This document shows, in pieces, positions 34,504 through 41,741 of a stretch of 64,000 nucleotides of DNA. Made by a program: the position numbers and the translations under genes. Numbering within the stretch: position 1 is the stretch's first letter; the number at the start of each line of letters is the position of its first letter. This DNA is from an uncultured Christensenella sp. (lineage in GTDB: Bacteria > Bacillota > Clostridia > Christensenellales > Borkfalkiaceae), in NCBI GenBank assembly GCA_910577055.1, contig CAJTKX010000004.1, positions 124,001 to 188,000 of the forward strand. Reading direction: 5' to 3'. The notes below the pieces were generated by a model. The model made no database searches. It saw nothing but the letters and a program-made list of their open reading frames with translations, and had not been told where the DNA came from.

Positions 34504-35006
34504 CAGTCACCCTTGCATAGGTCAATAAGCACGATATCTTTGCTTTCTTTTTTAGCGTAGTTAACCGTGTACCACGTTCCGCCTTTTTTAATACCGTTGA
34601 TTACCGCAATTACAAGCTCGCATTTATCAACCATATAGCGGTTGCGCTTTAACATACATTCGGGAGAGTACCGCTCCGAAACAAGGTTGACGGTATCCGC
34701 ACATTTTAAAATACTTTCATAACGCAATACGTCTATATCTTTCCAATTCAAGGTTTGATTTGGGCAAGGGATAGCGCACTCTAACGTAATGTGGAAATCA
34801 TTCCTCAGTTTTAACACAATTTCCGCAAAGTCCAAATCAACGCCCAAAGCCATACCCGAAATAAAGTTTGTTATCCCGTACTCGGTGATAGTAAGCTTTA
34901 TTTTTTCTTCAAGCGTCTTTAAATAGCGGTCGTTCTTTTGCTTGTCAATACCGTACTTAAAGGGAAAGCCTTTCGGGCGGTGCCCCGTACAACAACAATT
35001 TTTCAT
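34503..35006 (-). CDS. SLOG-family protein (DUF1273/YspA-like)
   Basis: 167 residues, ATG with AGGGGGT upstream. The start CCCTGHRPKGFPFKYG is the hallmark of DUF1273/SLOG proteins, followed by a Rossmann-like domain with ISGMALGVDLDFAEIVL (about 50-66), CADTVNLVSERYSPECML and MVDKCELVIAVING. SLOG proteins bind nucleotide-derived ligands; many sit in stress, defence or prophage settings. Here it forms an operon with the tiny membrane protein and is divergent from an XRE regulator, in a stretch more AT-rich than its surroundings. The ligand and effector function are unknown. Confidence 0.8.
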   Translation of the reverse strand: MKNCCCTGHRPKGFPFKYGIDKQKNDRYLKTLEEKIKLTITEYGITNFISGMALGVDLDFAEIVLKLRNDFHITLECAIPCPNQTLNWKDIDVLRYESILKCADTVNLVSERYSPECMLKRNRYMVDKCELVIAVINGIKKGGTWYTVNYAKKESKDIVLIDLCKGD

Positions 35007-35039
35007 ATTTATTACCCCCTAATACTACCGTACTAATAC

Positions 35040-35068
35040 ATTGTAACAAGTAATAGTTTGCGTGTCAA
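35040..35068 (-). promoter_or_regulatory. Promoter of the SLOG operon
   Basis: On the minus strand: TTGACA (35068-35063), 17 bases, TACAAT (35045-35040), 33 bases before the ATG. Short TTAGTA/TTAGTG-type repeats surround it and could be sites for the divergent XRE regulator. Confidence 0.8.
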
Positions 35069-35116
35069 CCATAATAAAATATTAGTGTTAGCACATAATA
35101 TACGGGGAAATAAAAT

Positions 35117-35431
35117 ATGACTGTTCAAGAACGGATTATTGAGCTTTTGGGAAAGAGGGGCTGGACGAAATATAAGTTGGCGCAAGAAACGGGTTTATAT
35201 AAAACTACGGTCTATGATTGGTTCAACGACAAGGGCTATACTCCCGATAGAAAATCAATAGAATTGATTTGCGCCGCTATGAATATTTCATTGGTTGAAT
35301 TTTACAGTGGCATAGACGAAGGCGAACTTGACGGGGAGCAAACGCTTTTGTTGCAGTTGTTTGCAAAAGTTCCCGACCGCAAAAAGAAATTAGTGTTTGA
35401 TTTATTAAGTAATTTGATAGATGAAAAATAA
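35117..35431 (+). CDS. XRE-family transcriptional regulator
   Basis: 104 residues, ATG with CGGGGA upstream. The Cro/CI-type helix-turn-helix covers about 4-60 (ERIIELLGKRGWTKYKLAQE, TTVYDWFNDKGYTP, SIELICAAMNISLVEF). The C-terminal helix (QLFAKVPDRKKKLVFDLL) probably dimerises. It is divergent from the SLOG operon, so control of that operon and of itself is the simplest inference. It is followed by a strong terminator, so it is monocistronic. Confidence 0.88.
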   Translation: MTVQERIIELLGKRGWTKYKLAQETGLYKTTVYDWFNDKGYTPDRKSIELICAAMNISLVEFYSGIDEGELDGEQTLLLQLFAKVPDRKKKLVFDLLSNLIDEK

Positions 35432-35462
35432 AAAGTAGGAAGTATCATATTCCTACTTTTTT
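35430..35462. terminator. Terminator of the XRE gene
   Basis: A perfect 12-bp stem, AAAAAGTAGGAA (35430-35441) with TTCCTACTTTTT (35450-35461). Confidence 0.88.
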
Positions 35463-35529
35463 ACTGTTCGTTACAAACTGAAACTATACAACGAAAAAAG
35501 GACGGGTAAGGGTGTGTTCGATAGGGATT

Positions 35530-35570
35530 AAAAAGCAAGGAAAGATAATTATTGCTCCCCTTGCTTTTTT
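35530..35570. terminator. Second stem-loop terminator, overlapping the next promoter
   Basis: AAAAAGCAAGG (35530-35540) pairs with CCTTGCTTTTT (35559-35569). No gene is seen between the two terminators. Confidence 0.7.
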
Positions 35571-35589
35571 ATTATTATTTTGATATAAT
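35561..35589 (+). promoter_or_regulatory. Promoter of the 233-aa membrane protein gene
   Basis: TTGCTT (35561-35566), 17 bases, TATAAT (35584-35589). The -35 box lies in the right arm of the preceding terminator stem. Confidence 0.6.
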
Positions 35590-35632
35590 GTAACTACGAT
35601 AAACAGTAATTTAGCGGAGAATAATTTTAGAA

Positions 35633-36334
35633 ATGCGCGAAAAGAAATTTCCTAAATCAACTTTGGCATTTGCAATCTTATGTGCAATATATATTTTAGC
35701 GTATGTAATTTTTTTCGTTACTTATGCGCAAGCTCACCGTTCAGACCGCATTGTAATGGCAGTAATTGTGGCGGGCGGACTTGTTTTAGTTATGGCAATA
35801 GTCGTTTTTGTAAGAAATATTAAGTATTGTTTAACTTATCAGAAATACAATAAAGTTATGCAGTACGGAACCGACATTGAATGTACGCTTTTTGACTTTA
35901 AACAAATTAAGTATAACAATAAAAAATGGAATACCAAATTTGCGCTCGTTTTACATTACTTTTATAACGGTGTAGAAAGAAGTTACACAACAGGTTATGA
36001 CTTTTATGAAGCTGAATACGAATATTTGAAAGGGCTTAAAGATATAAAATGTCGCATTCTCAACGATACACTGTTTGTTACTGAAACAATTCCCGAAAAG
36101 ATATACAAAGATTTAACAACATACGGAAAAATTGAATCGAAATTTGTGCGCATATTCATTAAAGTTTGGTATGTTATAGGTGCTGTTAGTGTAGCATTTG
36201 TGTTGGGCGGTATTGCGCTAACTATTGCTATGACTAATAACTTATATTTAATTATTGGCGTTGCAAGTTGTTTCGGCGTAAATCTACTTTGCGGCATAGT
36301 ATATGCTGTTTGTTTCTTTTCTGGGAAAGCATAA
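35633..36334 (+). CDS. Four-helix membrane protein of unknown function
   Basis: 233 residues, ATG with GCGGAG upstream at about 14 bases. Two N-terminal helices (about 12-32 and 40-60), a soluble middle domain (about 70-165, beta-rich: YGTDIECTLFDFKQIKY, LHYFYNGVERSYTTGYDF) and two C-terminal helices (about 176-200 and 206-230) give a DUF3592-like layout. Low GC compared with the flanking genes suggests an acquired islet together with the SLOG and XRE genes. No function can be assigned. Confidence 0.75.
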   Translation: MREKKFPKSTLAFAILCAIYILAYVIFFVTYAQAHRSDRIVMAVIVAGGLVLVMAIVVFVRNIKYCLTYQKYNKVMQYGTDIECTLFDFKQIKYNNKKWNTKFALVLHYFYNGVERSYTTGYDFYEAEYEYLKGLKDIKCRILNDTLFVTETIPEKIYKDLTTYGKIESKFVRIFIKVWYVIGAVSVAFVLGGIALTIAMTNNLYLIIGVASCFGVNLLCGIVYAVCFFSGKA

Positions 36335-36366
36335 ATTTCAATTTATCGTCCTAAACTTAAAAAAGT

Positions 36367-36412
36367 ATAGCCCACTATACTTCGTTCACGAAGTTAGTGG
36401 GCTATTTGTTTT
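36367..36412 (+). terminator. Terminator of the membrane protein gene
   Basis: TAGCCCACTA (36368-36377) with TAGTGGGCTA (36395-36404) and inner ACTTCG/CGAAGT form a long stem, followed by TTTGTTTTT. Confidence 0.85.
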
Positions 36413-36453
36413 TCCACAATGAAGTCCCTATAACAGATACCCCTAAACCGTCC

Positions 36454-36477
36454 TTTTTCGTGGTGCAGCTTCAGGGA
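36454..36477. repeat. Partial copy of the tRNA-Lys(CUU) 3' end
   Basis: 24 bases match the intact tRNA-Lys 3' end plus flank at 36607-36630 with one mismatch (GCAGCTTC for GCACCTTC). Such copies mark insertion of an element into a tRNA gene. The intact gene is 137 bases away. Confidence 0.65.
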
Positions 36478-36512
36478 ATTTGCGCTATATTATAAGAACT
36501 TTTTATAATAAG

Positions 36513-36578
36513 GTGCGCAAAGCTTCGGCAACTTTGTTGTCTCGCGCGAACGAGGGCTCGAGCCCCGTAAAGGCGCAC
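36513..36578 (+). other. tRNA-like remnant of unclear nature
   Basis: GTGCGC (36513-36518) can pair with GCGCAC (36573-36578), enclosing small stems (CAAC-TTT-GTTG near 36529-36539; GGGCTCGAGCCC near 36554-36565). It looks like a decayed tRNA-type cloverleaf but lacks a recognisable anticodon arm and CCA end. Confidence 0.3.
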
Positions 36579-36579
36579 A

Positions 36580-36612
36580 AAAAAAGACACAGTTTAATCT
36601 GTGTCTTTTTTC
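36580..36612 (-). terminator. Terminator of the tRNA operon
   Basis: A 12-bp stem, AAAAAAGACACA (36580-36591) with TGTGTCTTTTTT (36600-36611), directly downstream of the last tRNA on the minus strand; A/T runs on both sides make it work in both directions. Confidence 0.85.
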
Positions 36613-36613
36613 G

Positions 36614-36689
36614 TGGTGCACCTTCAGGGACTCGAACCCTGGGCCCACTGATTAAGAGTCAGTTGCTCTACCAACTGAGCTAAAGGTGC
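36614..36689 (-). tRNA. tRNA-Lys (anticodon CUU)
   Basis: Complete cloverleaf with encoded CCA. The acceptor GCACCTT pairs with AAGGTGC, the anticodon loop reads CTCTTAA and the T-loop is TTCGAGT. Last gene of the six-tRNA operon; its 3' end is partly duplicated at 36454-36477. Confidence 0.95.
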
Positions 36690-36718
36690 ATATATTGCCG
36701 CGTGTGCGGCGTTTTTAG

Positions 36719-36794
36719 TGGTGGTCCATCCGAGACTCGAACCCGGGACACCTTGATTAAAAGTCAAGTGCTCTGCCAACTGAGCTAATGGGCC
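36719..36794 (-). tRNA. tRNA-Lys (anticodon UUU)
   Basis: Complete cloverleaf with encoded CCA; anticodon loop CTTTTAA. The acceptor arms GGCCCAT and ATGGACC leave a C-A mismatch at the third pair, which is unusual in an otherwise normal gene. Confidence 0.93.
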
Positions 36795-36798
36795 AAAA

Positions 36799-36873
36799 TG
36801 GCTGGGGTGGCAGGATTTGAACCTACGAATGCGGGAATCAAAATCCCGTGCCTTACCGCTTGGCGACACCCCA
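36799..36873 (-). tRNA. tRNA-Gln (anticodon UUG)
   Basis: Complete cloverleaf with encoded CCA; acceptor TGGGGTG with CACCCCA, anticodon loop TTTTGAT, T-loop TTCAAAT. Confidence 0.95.
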
Positions 36874-36890
36874 ACGCAGTTAAATTAATA

Positions 36891-36967
36891 TGGGGCGGGC
36901 GACAAGTTTCGAACTTGCTACCTCCAGAGCCACAATCTGGCGCTCTACCGATTGAGCTACGCCCGCC
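36891..36967 (-). tRNA. tRNA-His (anticodon GUG)
   Basis: Anticodon loop TTGTGGC. The acceptor has eight pairs (GGCGGGCG with CGCCCGCC), including the extra G-1:C73 pair typical of tRNA-His. CCA is encoded. Confidence 0.96.
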
Positions 36968-36974
36968 ATATATT

Positions 36975-37051
36975 TGGTGCGCCCGGAGAGACTCGAACCC
37001 CCGACACACGGCTTAGAAGGCCGTTGCTCTATCCTGCTGAGCTACGGGCGC
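36975..37051 (-). tRNA. tRNA-Arg (anticodon UCU)
   Basis: Complete cloverleaf with encoded CCA; acceptor GCGCCCG with CGGGCGC, anticodon loop CTTCTAA. Confidence 0.95.
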
Positions 37052-37082
37052 ATAAGCATTCTGTTGCGCGCAAAAAAACATT

Positions 37083-37156
37083 TGGAGCGGGTGATGGGAA
37101 TCGGACCCACGCAACCAGCTTGGAAGGCTAGTGTTCTACCATTGAACTACACCCGC
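37083..37156 (-). tRNA. tRNA-Gly (anticodon UCC)
   Basis: First gene of the operon. Complete cloverleaf with encoded CCA; acceptor GCGGGTG with CACCCGC, anticodon loop CTTCCAA. Confidence 0.95.
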
Positions 37157-37200
37157 ACAGAACAAGCGAATTGCAGTCCGCTACAACTCAATGCTAAAAA

Positions 37201-37229
37201 ATTATAACAAATTGGTTTTTTGCTGTCAA
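37201..37229 (-). promoter_or_regulatory. Consensus promoter of the six-tRNA operon
   Basis: On the minus strand: TTGACA (37229-37224), exactly 17 bases, TATAAT (37206-37201), about 45 bases upstream of tRNA-Gly. Confidence 0.92.
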
Positions 37230-37281
37230 CTCATTTTAAAAGGGTTTTGGTACAAATTTACAAAGTAAAAATATTATGAAT

Positions 37282-37318
37282 AAGCCCGCCGAGCGTTCCT
37301 TGCGCTCGGCGGGCTTTC
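37282..37318. terminator. Terminator between the exported-protein gene and the tRNA promoter
   Basis: AAGCCCGCCGAGCG (37282-37295) pairs with CGCTCGGCGGGCTT (37303-37316). It lies 10 bases beyond the stop of the 37328-38671 gene on the minus strand. Confidence 0.8.
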
Positions 37319-37327
37319 AACCATTTT

Positions 37328-38671
37328 CTAATTGTTTTTATCGTTATTTTTCTTCTTGCGTTTGTCCGAGGTGCCTATATAAATAAGATAACCGGCGGCA
37401 ATGGCGATTAAAAGAAGTACTATAAGCACCAAAACAACGGGTTTTACCAAATCTTCGGTGGTGGCGTCGGGGTCGGGCGTGGCGGTGGGAGGCTCTTCAT
37501 TGAAAATGTAAGTGGAAACAAGTCCGTGCCGTACAAAGCCGCGTATAGAAGTTTCCTCGTCTACCTTGTATTCCACATAGTAGAAATCGCCGTCAAGCTC
37601 GGGGCGGTCAACCTTTTTGTATTCCTTTAAAATTTTAACGCTGCCCGACACGATAGTGTCTTCGCCGCTCGAAGTTTTTATGCGCATACCCGCGCTTTCG
37701 AAGGGCGCCGAATATATGTATCCCGCCGTGGCGGTGCCGTTTTTATCCAAATCATCGGGCGGATAAACCGTAGTAAAAGGGGCGTTGTCGGGGTGAATGA
37801 GATAGCTTTTTCCGTTCACCGCTATAATCGAAATACCCTCCTCGCCGTCCGTTTCCGTGTAGAGAAGCAGAGCGGTAGGCTCGTTTGCGGCGCTGACTTG
37901 TACGGTGTCGCCGACAGTGAAGGTAGAAGAGTTTTTCTTTAACGCGTCTAAATCGACTTCGGTCATATACCCGCTTTTAAGGCTGACGAATTGTAAGTCG
38001 TGCGTTGCCGAAGAGGTTAGCGCGTCATACGCATTGCCTACGGCGATATTCTCCGTCAAGTCGAAATTTTCCACTTTAACTTCGTCGGTTTCGGCGCCGT
38101 TTAAAGTGCAAAGCACTTGCTTGTTGTCGTCGGCGGTGCGTACCGCATAAACGTTGTTACCGTATTGCTTTAAGTTGGATAAGCCTTCAAGGCGAATATC
38201 GTCGTGATTTTCCAATACATAGATTACGTCGCCGTCGTAGTGATAGTAAAAATCGCCTTGCGTGATTTTATCGGTCTTGACGGTCGAAACAAAGTCCTCT
38301 ATTTCGGGGTTGTCCGCTTTGTTGAAGTTTTCAAGCGCGTAAATACAGTCGTCGTCCGTTTTGTAATAAAACTCCTCGCCCTCGAAGTAGAGGTCGGTTA
38401 TAGTCTTTCTGCTGTTTTTGTATGTGACGACGCGTTCGTTTCCGTATTCGGAAATTTCGTTGTTTTCCAAAAACAAATATTTGCCGCCGCCCGCAGCGTA
38501 GTCGGTCAAATTATCGAAAGAGGGGGTTATCACAAAATCTTTGGGATAAAACCGCCCCGCCGCGATATCTTCGCCCGCGTCGCCCGTTTCCGCAAAGGCT
38601 GCCGAGCCGCCTAAACAGAAGGCGCATACCGCTGCGCAAAATGAAGTTGTGAAGCATAAAAATTTTTTCAC
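37328..38671 (-). CDS. Secreted, membrane-anchored protein of unknown function
   Basis: 447 residues from GTG 38671, six bases after a TATAAT box and without a Shine-Dalgarno site. A signal peptide (about 1-27, ending AAFAE) precedes a large extracellular region rich in Tyr/Asp with propeller-like short repeats (YLFLENNEISEYG, FYYKTDDDCIYALEN, FYYHYDGDVIYVLEN, VYAVRTADDNKQVLCT). An SH3-like segment, a Pro/Asp linker (PPTATPDPDATTEDL) and a C-terminal membrane helix (about 412-435) with a Lys/Asn tail follow. The same layout, shorter, occurs at 39299-39961. Function unknown; a sensor or envelope role is guessed only from topology. Confidence 0.8.
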   Translation of the reverse strand: MKKFLCFTTSFCAAVCAFCLGGSAAFAETGDAGEDIAAGRFYPKDFVITPSFDNLTDYAAGGGKYLFLENNEISEYGNERVVTYKNSRKTITDLYFEGEEFYYKTDDDCIYALENFNKADNPEIEDFVSTVKTDKITQGDFYYHYDGDVIYVLENHDDIRLEGLSNLKQYGNNVYAVRTADDNKQVLCTLNGAETDEVKVENFDLTENIAVGNAYDALTSSATHDLQFVSLKSGYMTEVDLDALKKNSSTFTVGDTVQVSAANEPTALLLYTETDGEEGISIIAVNGKSYLIHPDNAPFTTVYPPDDLDKNGTATAGYIYSAPFESAGMRIKTSSGEDTIVSGSVKILKEYKKVDRPELDGDFYYVEYKVDEETSIRGFVRHGLVSTYIFNEEPPTATPDPDATTEDLVKPVVLVLIVLLLIAIAAGYLIYIGTSDKRKKKNNDKNN

Positions 38672-38677
38672 GGTTGA

Positions 38678-38706
38678 ATTATATCACACTTATTAAAAAT
38701 TTGTAA
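38678..38706 (-). promoter_or_regulatory. Promoter of the exported-protein gene (leaderless)
   Basis: On the minus strand: TTACAA (38706-38701), 17 bases, TATAAT (38683-38678), then six bases to the GTG start codon. Confidence 0.65.
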
Positions 38707-38728
38707 AGTAATTAACAGTCTTTTGTTC

Positions 38729-38766
38729 GCCCGCGGCGGCGCGTTAAAGGCGCCGCCGCGGGCTAT
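38729..38766. terminator. GC-rich stem-loop
   Basis: A 14-bp stem, GCCCGCGGCGGCGC (38729-38742) with GCGCCGCCGCGGGC (38750-38763). The T-run is weak; it may separate the divergent genes at 37328-38671 and 38909. The rest of the 38672-38908 gap is AT-rich with no gene seen. Confidence 0.5.
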
Positions 38767-38908
38767 TCAAGGAGGGAAATGAGCAAAAGTTACTAATAAT
38801 TTTCAAAAAAACTTTATTTTATTTTTTAATTATGCGTTTTTTGGCAAGTTTAAGGGGTTAAAATACCAATGAAAAACAAACAAATGTTTTGTTTAAATCG
38901 AGGTTCGA

Positions 38909-39298
38909 GTGAAAAGCAAACAGATAATAAGGTTTTACTTCTCGGCGGACAATATCAACAAAGCTTTAGATAACCTTATTATGGATAAGGCTTTGAAGTC
39001 CGCTGCTTTCGGGAAGAGCTGCGAATACTATGCCGAGCGAATTTTGGCGCTGATAGACGCAAAAAGGGAATTGTCACGCTTGTGGCGGTATATAGATACG
39101 GTCATATCTTCGATGACCGTGCAAGAGAGGGCGGTGCTGAGATTTTACGGCGGGTTGAGGGTGGGGCTTTCGTGGTTGACGAAAGCGCGGGTGAAAGAGG
39201 TCAAGCGCGTTACCGTAAAATTTACGCGGCGTGCACGGCGAATAGAAAACTTTAACGAGGGGGTGCGGCTTGTAAAAGAGTATTACTGCCTTATGTAA
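38909..39298 (+). CDS. Small basic protein with sigma-region-4-like segment
   Basis: 129 residues from GTG with GAGGTTCGA upstream. The central part (VISSMTVQERAVLRFYGGL) resembles the region-4 helix-turn-helix of sigma factors and of phage late regulators (RinA/ArpU type), and the C-terminus is very basic (KFTRRARRIENF). It may belong to the phage head module that begins 0.7 kb downstream, but a minus-strand host-type gene lies between. Its stop codon abuts the stop of that convergent gene with no gap and no terminator. The identity is uncertain. Confidence 0.55.
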   Translation: MKSKQIIRFYFSADNINKALDNLIMDKALKSAAFGKSCEYYAERILALIDAKRELSRLWRYIDTVISSMTVQERAVLRFYGGLRVGLSWLTKARVKEVKRVTVKFTRRARRIENFNEGVRLVKEYYCLM

Positions 39299-39961
39299 TC
39301 AACCGTCGCCTTTCGGGGGAAGTTTAGGGCGCTTGCCCGCAAAATACAAAACCGCAACCGCAACCGCCGCAATTACCGTTATTACCACGGCGGTAATCAA
39401 CGTTGCGTTGACGGAGCTTTGCCGGGTTACGTCGGGCGAAACGGTCGGTTGGGGAATATCGTTAGTGGGGTAATCCGTTACCGAGTTCGACACATAACCG
39501 AAATTCCCGTCATAATACACATACGCCATATCCGACGCGTTTACCGAGCCGTTGCCGTAAAAAGCAACCGTAAGCGTGACTTTGAACGGCTCTATCTGCG
39601 AACTGCCTTTTTTTGCGTAAAAATCCACGGCATAGGTGTAGTTTAGATACTCGTGTTCAAGCGGTTCCGCAATGGGCGTAAGGGCGCTTTTAAGGCAATA
39701 ACCGCGCACAGACTTATACGCGCCTTCGTCTTTGGCATAGCGGCAGTAATACCATTCGCCGTCGTCTTGTAAAATTTCCACGCAGTAGGTGTTGGGTATG
39801 GCGAAAAGCGCCGTGGAAATATCCTTTTCCTCGCAGAAATATGCCCCGTCCAAAGCGTAGGCGTAGCGGAAAGTTTCCCCCTTAGCCGTGAAAGGGGAGG
39901 CAAACGATAAGCATATTAAGGCTGCAAGCGCGGTGATAAGCGTGACCTTTAAATACTTCAT
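39299..39961 (-). CDS. Secreted, membrane-anchored SH3-like protein
   Basis: 220 residues from ATG 39961, chosen over an upstream TTG because a TATAAT box (39976-39971) lies between them. Signal peptide (about 1-27), a region reading like an SH3/GW-type domain (NTYCVEILQDDGEWYYCRY, VRGYCLKSALTP), a second beta-rich domain, a short Pro/Thr linker and a C-terminal helix (about 187-210) with a basic tail. The architecture parallels the 37328-38671 protein. It is embedded between two phage-like genes and its function is unknown. Confidence 0.75.
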   Translation of the reverse strand: MKYLKVTLITALAALICLSFASPFTAKGETFRYAYALDGAYFCEEKDISTALFAIPNTYCVEILQDDGEWYYCRYAKDEGAYKSVRGYCLKSALTPIAEPLEHEYLNYTYAVDFYAKKGSSQIEPFKVTLTVAFYGNGSVNASDMAYVYYDGNFGYVSNSVTDYPTNDIPQPTVSPDVTRQSSVNATLITAVVITVIAAVAVAVLYFAGKRPKLPPKGDG

Positions 39962-40024
39962 ACCGGCAACATTATACGGCAGTTTTAAACGCAAATTAAG
40001 GGGGATTTTGGCAAATTAAGTCTT

Positions 40025-41464
40025 ATGCAAAGGGAAGATATTTTAAAACGGATTGCGGAAATAGATACGGAGCTTAAAAAACGTAGGAAAAACGATAGGC
40101 TTGCCAACTATAATAAGGGCGCAAAAAGGCATAAAAAACAAATTGCTTTTCATAAGTGCAAAAAGCGCAACCGTTGGGTTTTCGGCGGCAACCGCTCGGG
40201 GAAAACCGAGTGCGGAGCCGTTGAGTGCCTTTGGATGCTTAGGGGCGTTCACCCGTACCGAAAGAACAGAAAGGACGTATTCGGTTGGGCGGTTTCACTA
40301 TCCCAACAAGTTCAGCGCGACGTTGCGCAAGCGAAAATATTAAGCTATCTTCCCAAAAGCTGGATTGCCGATATAACTATGCTTTCGGGGCGCAAGGATA
40401 ACCCGGCGGGCGGCGTTATAGACCAAATAAAAATAAAGAACGCGTTCGGCGGTATTTCCACCTTGGGCTTTAAAAGCTGCGACCAAGGGCGGGAGAAGTT
40501 TCAAGGCAGCTCGCTCGACTTCGTTTGGTTCGACGAGGAGCCGCCGCGGGATATCTACGAAGAGTGTTTAATGCGCGTTATGGATAAACGGGGCGATATT
40601 TTCGGCACTATGACGCCGCTTAAAGGCAGAACTTTCATCTATAACGAAATTTACTTGAACCACCGCAAAAACCCCGAAATTTGGCACGAATTTATGACGT
40701 GGGAGGACAACCCGTACCTTTCCAAAAAGGAGGCGGGACTGTTGGAAATCGCGCTTGACGCGACCTCTCTCGATGCGCGCAAATACGGAAAATTTTCAGA
40801 GGGCGCGGGGCTTGTATACCCCGAGTTCGACGAAAGCGTGCACGTCGTCGAGCCATTTAAAATTCCCCCCGAATGGCAAGAGAATATCTCAATCGACCCC
40901 GGGCTTCACAACCCGCTTTCGGCGCATTGGTATTGCGTGGATTGGGACGGAAACATTTACGTCGTTGCCGAGCACTTCGCAAGCGGGAAAGACATCGACT
41001 TTCACGCCGACGCTATCAAGACGATAAGCGCAAAGCTCGGTTGGAAAACGGACGGGCGTGGAAGAATTTGCGCCCTTATCGACAGCGCGGCAAATCAGAG
41101 TACGCTTGCCTCATCCAAAAGCGTTGCCGAGCTTTTTTGCGAACGCGGCATTATGGTCAACCCGAAAGTGAACAAGGACGTTTTTGCGGGCATTGCGCGG
41201 GTGAAGTCGTTTTTAAAACAAGGAAACGGCGAGGCGAACTTGTATATCTTTAAAAACTGCACAAATATGATTGAGGAGTTCAAATCGTACTTTTGGGCGA
41301 ACGGCGACGCGCCCGTAAAAAAGGACGACCACTGTATGGACGAGTTGAGATATTTCGTTATGACGCGCCCCAAGCCCGCTACTAAAACCGAGGAAGTTTC
41401 GCCCGTTTTGCAAGATAAATTAAGGCGAATACGCACATTGCGACGGGATAGAAGAAAGTTTTAA
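40025..41464 (+). CDS. Phage terminase large subunit
   Basis: 479 residues. The ATPase domain has Walker A FGGNRSGKTE (about 56-65) and Walker B FVWFDEEPP (about 170-178). The C-terminal RNase H-like nuclease has ISIDPGLHNP (about 289-298), ALIDSAANQ (about 347) and the DDHCMDELRYFVM signature (about 438-450). All metal ligands that I can read are present, so the motor looks functional. It cuts concatemeric DNA and pumps it into proheads. No partner of normal TerS type is obvious upstream; the small gene at 41478 or that at 38909 might fill the role. There is no close Shine-Dalgarno site (AAGGGGGAT is about 18 bases away). Confidence 0.9.
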   Translation: MQREDILKRIAEIDTELKKRRKNDRLANYNKGAKRHKKQIAFHKCKKRNRWVFGGNRSGKTECGAVECLWMLRGVHPYRKNRKDVFGWAVSLSQQVQRDVAQAKILSYLPKSWIADITMLSGRKDNPAGGVIDQIKIKNAFGGISTLGFKSCDQGREKFQGSSLDFVWFDEEPPRDIYEECLMRVMDKRGDIFGTMTPLKGRTFIYNEIYLNHRKNPEIWHEFMTWEDNPYLSKKEAGLLEIALDATSLDARKYGKFSEGAGLVYPEFDESVHVVEPFKIPPEWQENISIDPGLHNPLSAHWYCVDWDGNIYVVAEHFASGKDIDFHADAIKTISAKLGWKTDGRGRICALIDSAANQSTLASSKSVAELFCERGIMVNPKVNKDVFAGIARVKSFLKQGNGEANLYIFKNCTNMIEEFKSYFWANGDAPVKKDDHCMDELRYFVMTRPKPATKTEEVSPVLQDKLRRIRTLRRDRRKF

Positions 41465-41477
41465 GGAGGGTAGGAAA

Positions 41478-41729
41478 ATTCGTAAAGAGGAAAAGGTTAA
41501 AAACGCGCTTATAAAGTGCGCGACGGGGCTTTCCACAAGCGAGGTGGTGGAAGAGTTTACCTTGGAAGACGGGGAGTTGAAGCTTGTCAAAAAAAAGGTG
41601 ACTAAGCGGGAAATTCCGCCCGACATAAAGGCGGTTAAGCTGCTTTTGGAAGAGCGTGGAGAGGCGACCGACGAGGAGCTTGAAGAGGAAAAGCGCAAGC
41701 TTTTAAACTTGTTAAACGAGCAAAATTAA
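41478..41729 (+). CDS. Small phage protein with apparent ATT start codon
   Basis: 83 residues if translation starts at ATT 41478, eight bases after a strong Shine-Dalgarno site (TTAAGGAGGG) at the terminase stop. From there the protein begins with a helix-turn-helix-like stretch (KVKNALIKCATGLSTSEVVE) that is lost if the downstream GTG codons (41541 and 41544) are used. The rest (LVKKKVTKREIPPDIKAVKLLL, then a Glu/Lys-rich end) looks like small proteins beside terminases and portals of Firmicutes phages. A DNA-recognition or packaging role is inferred. An ATT start is rare and needs experimental proof. Confidence 0.6.
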   Translation: MRKEEKVKNALIKCATGLSTSEVVEEFTLEDGELKLVKKKVTKREIPPDIKAVKLLLEERGEATDEELEEEKRKLLNLLNEQN

Positions 41730-41741
41730 TAAGGAGAGAAT

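Noticed and set aside
36480..37207. Small open frames over the tRNA cluster
   Set aside because: They run through tRNA genes on either strand and encode only translated tRNA sequence.
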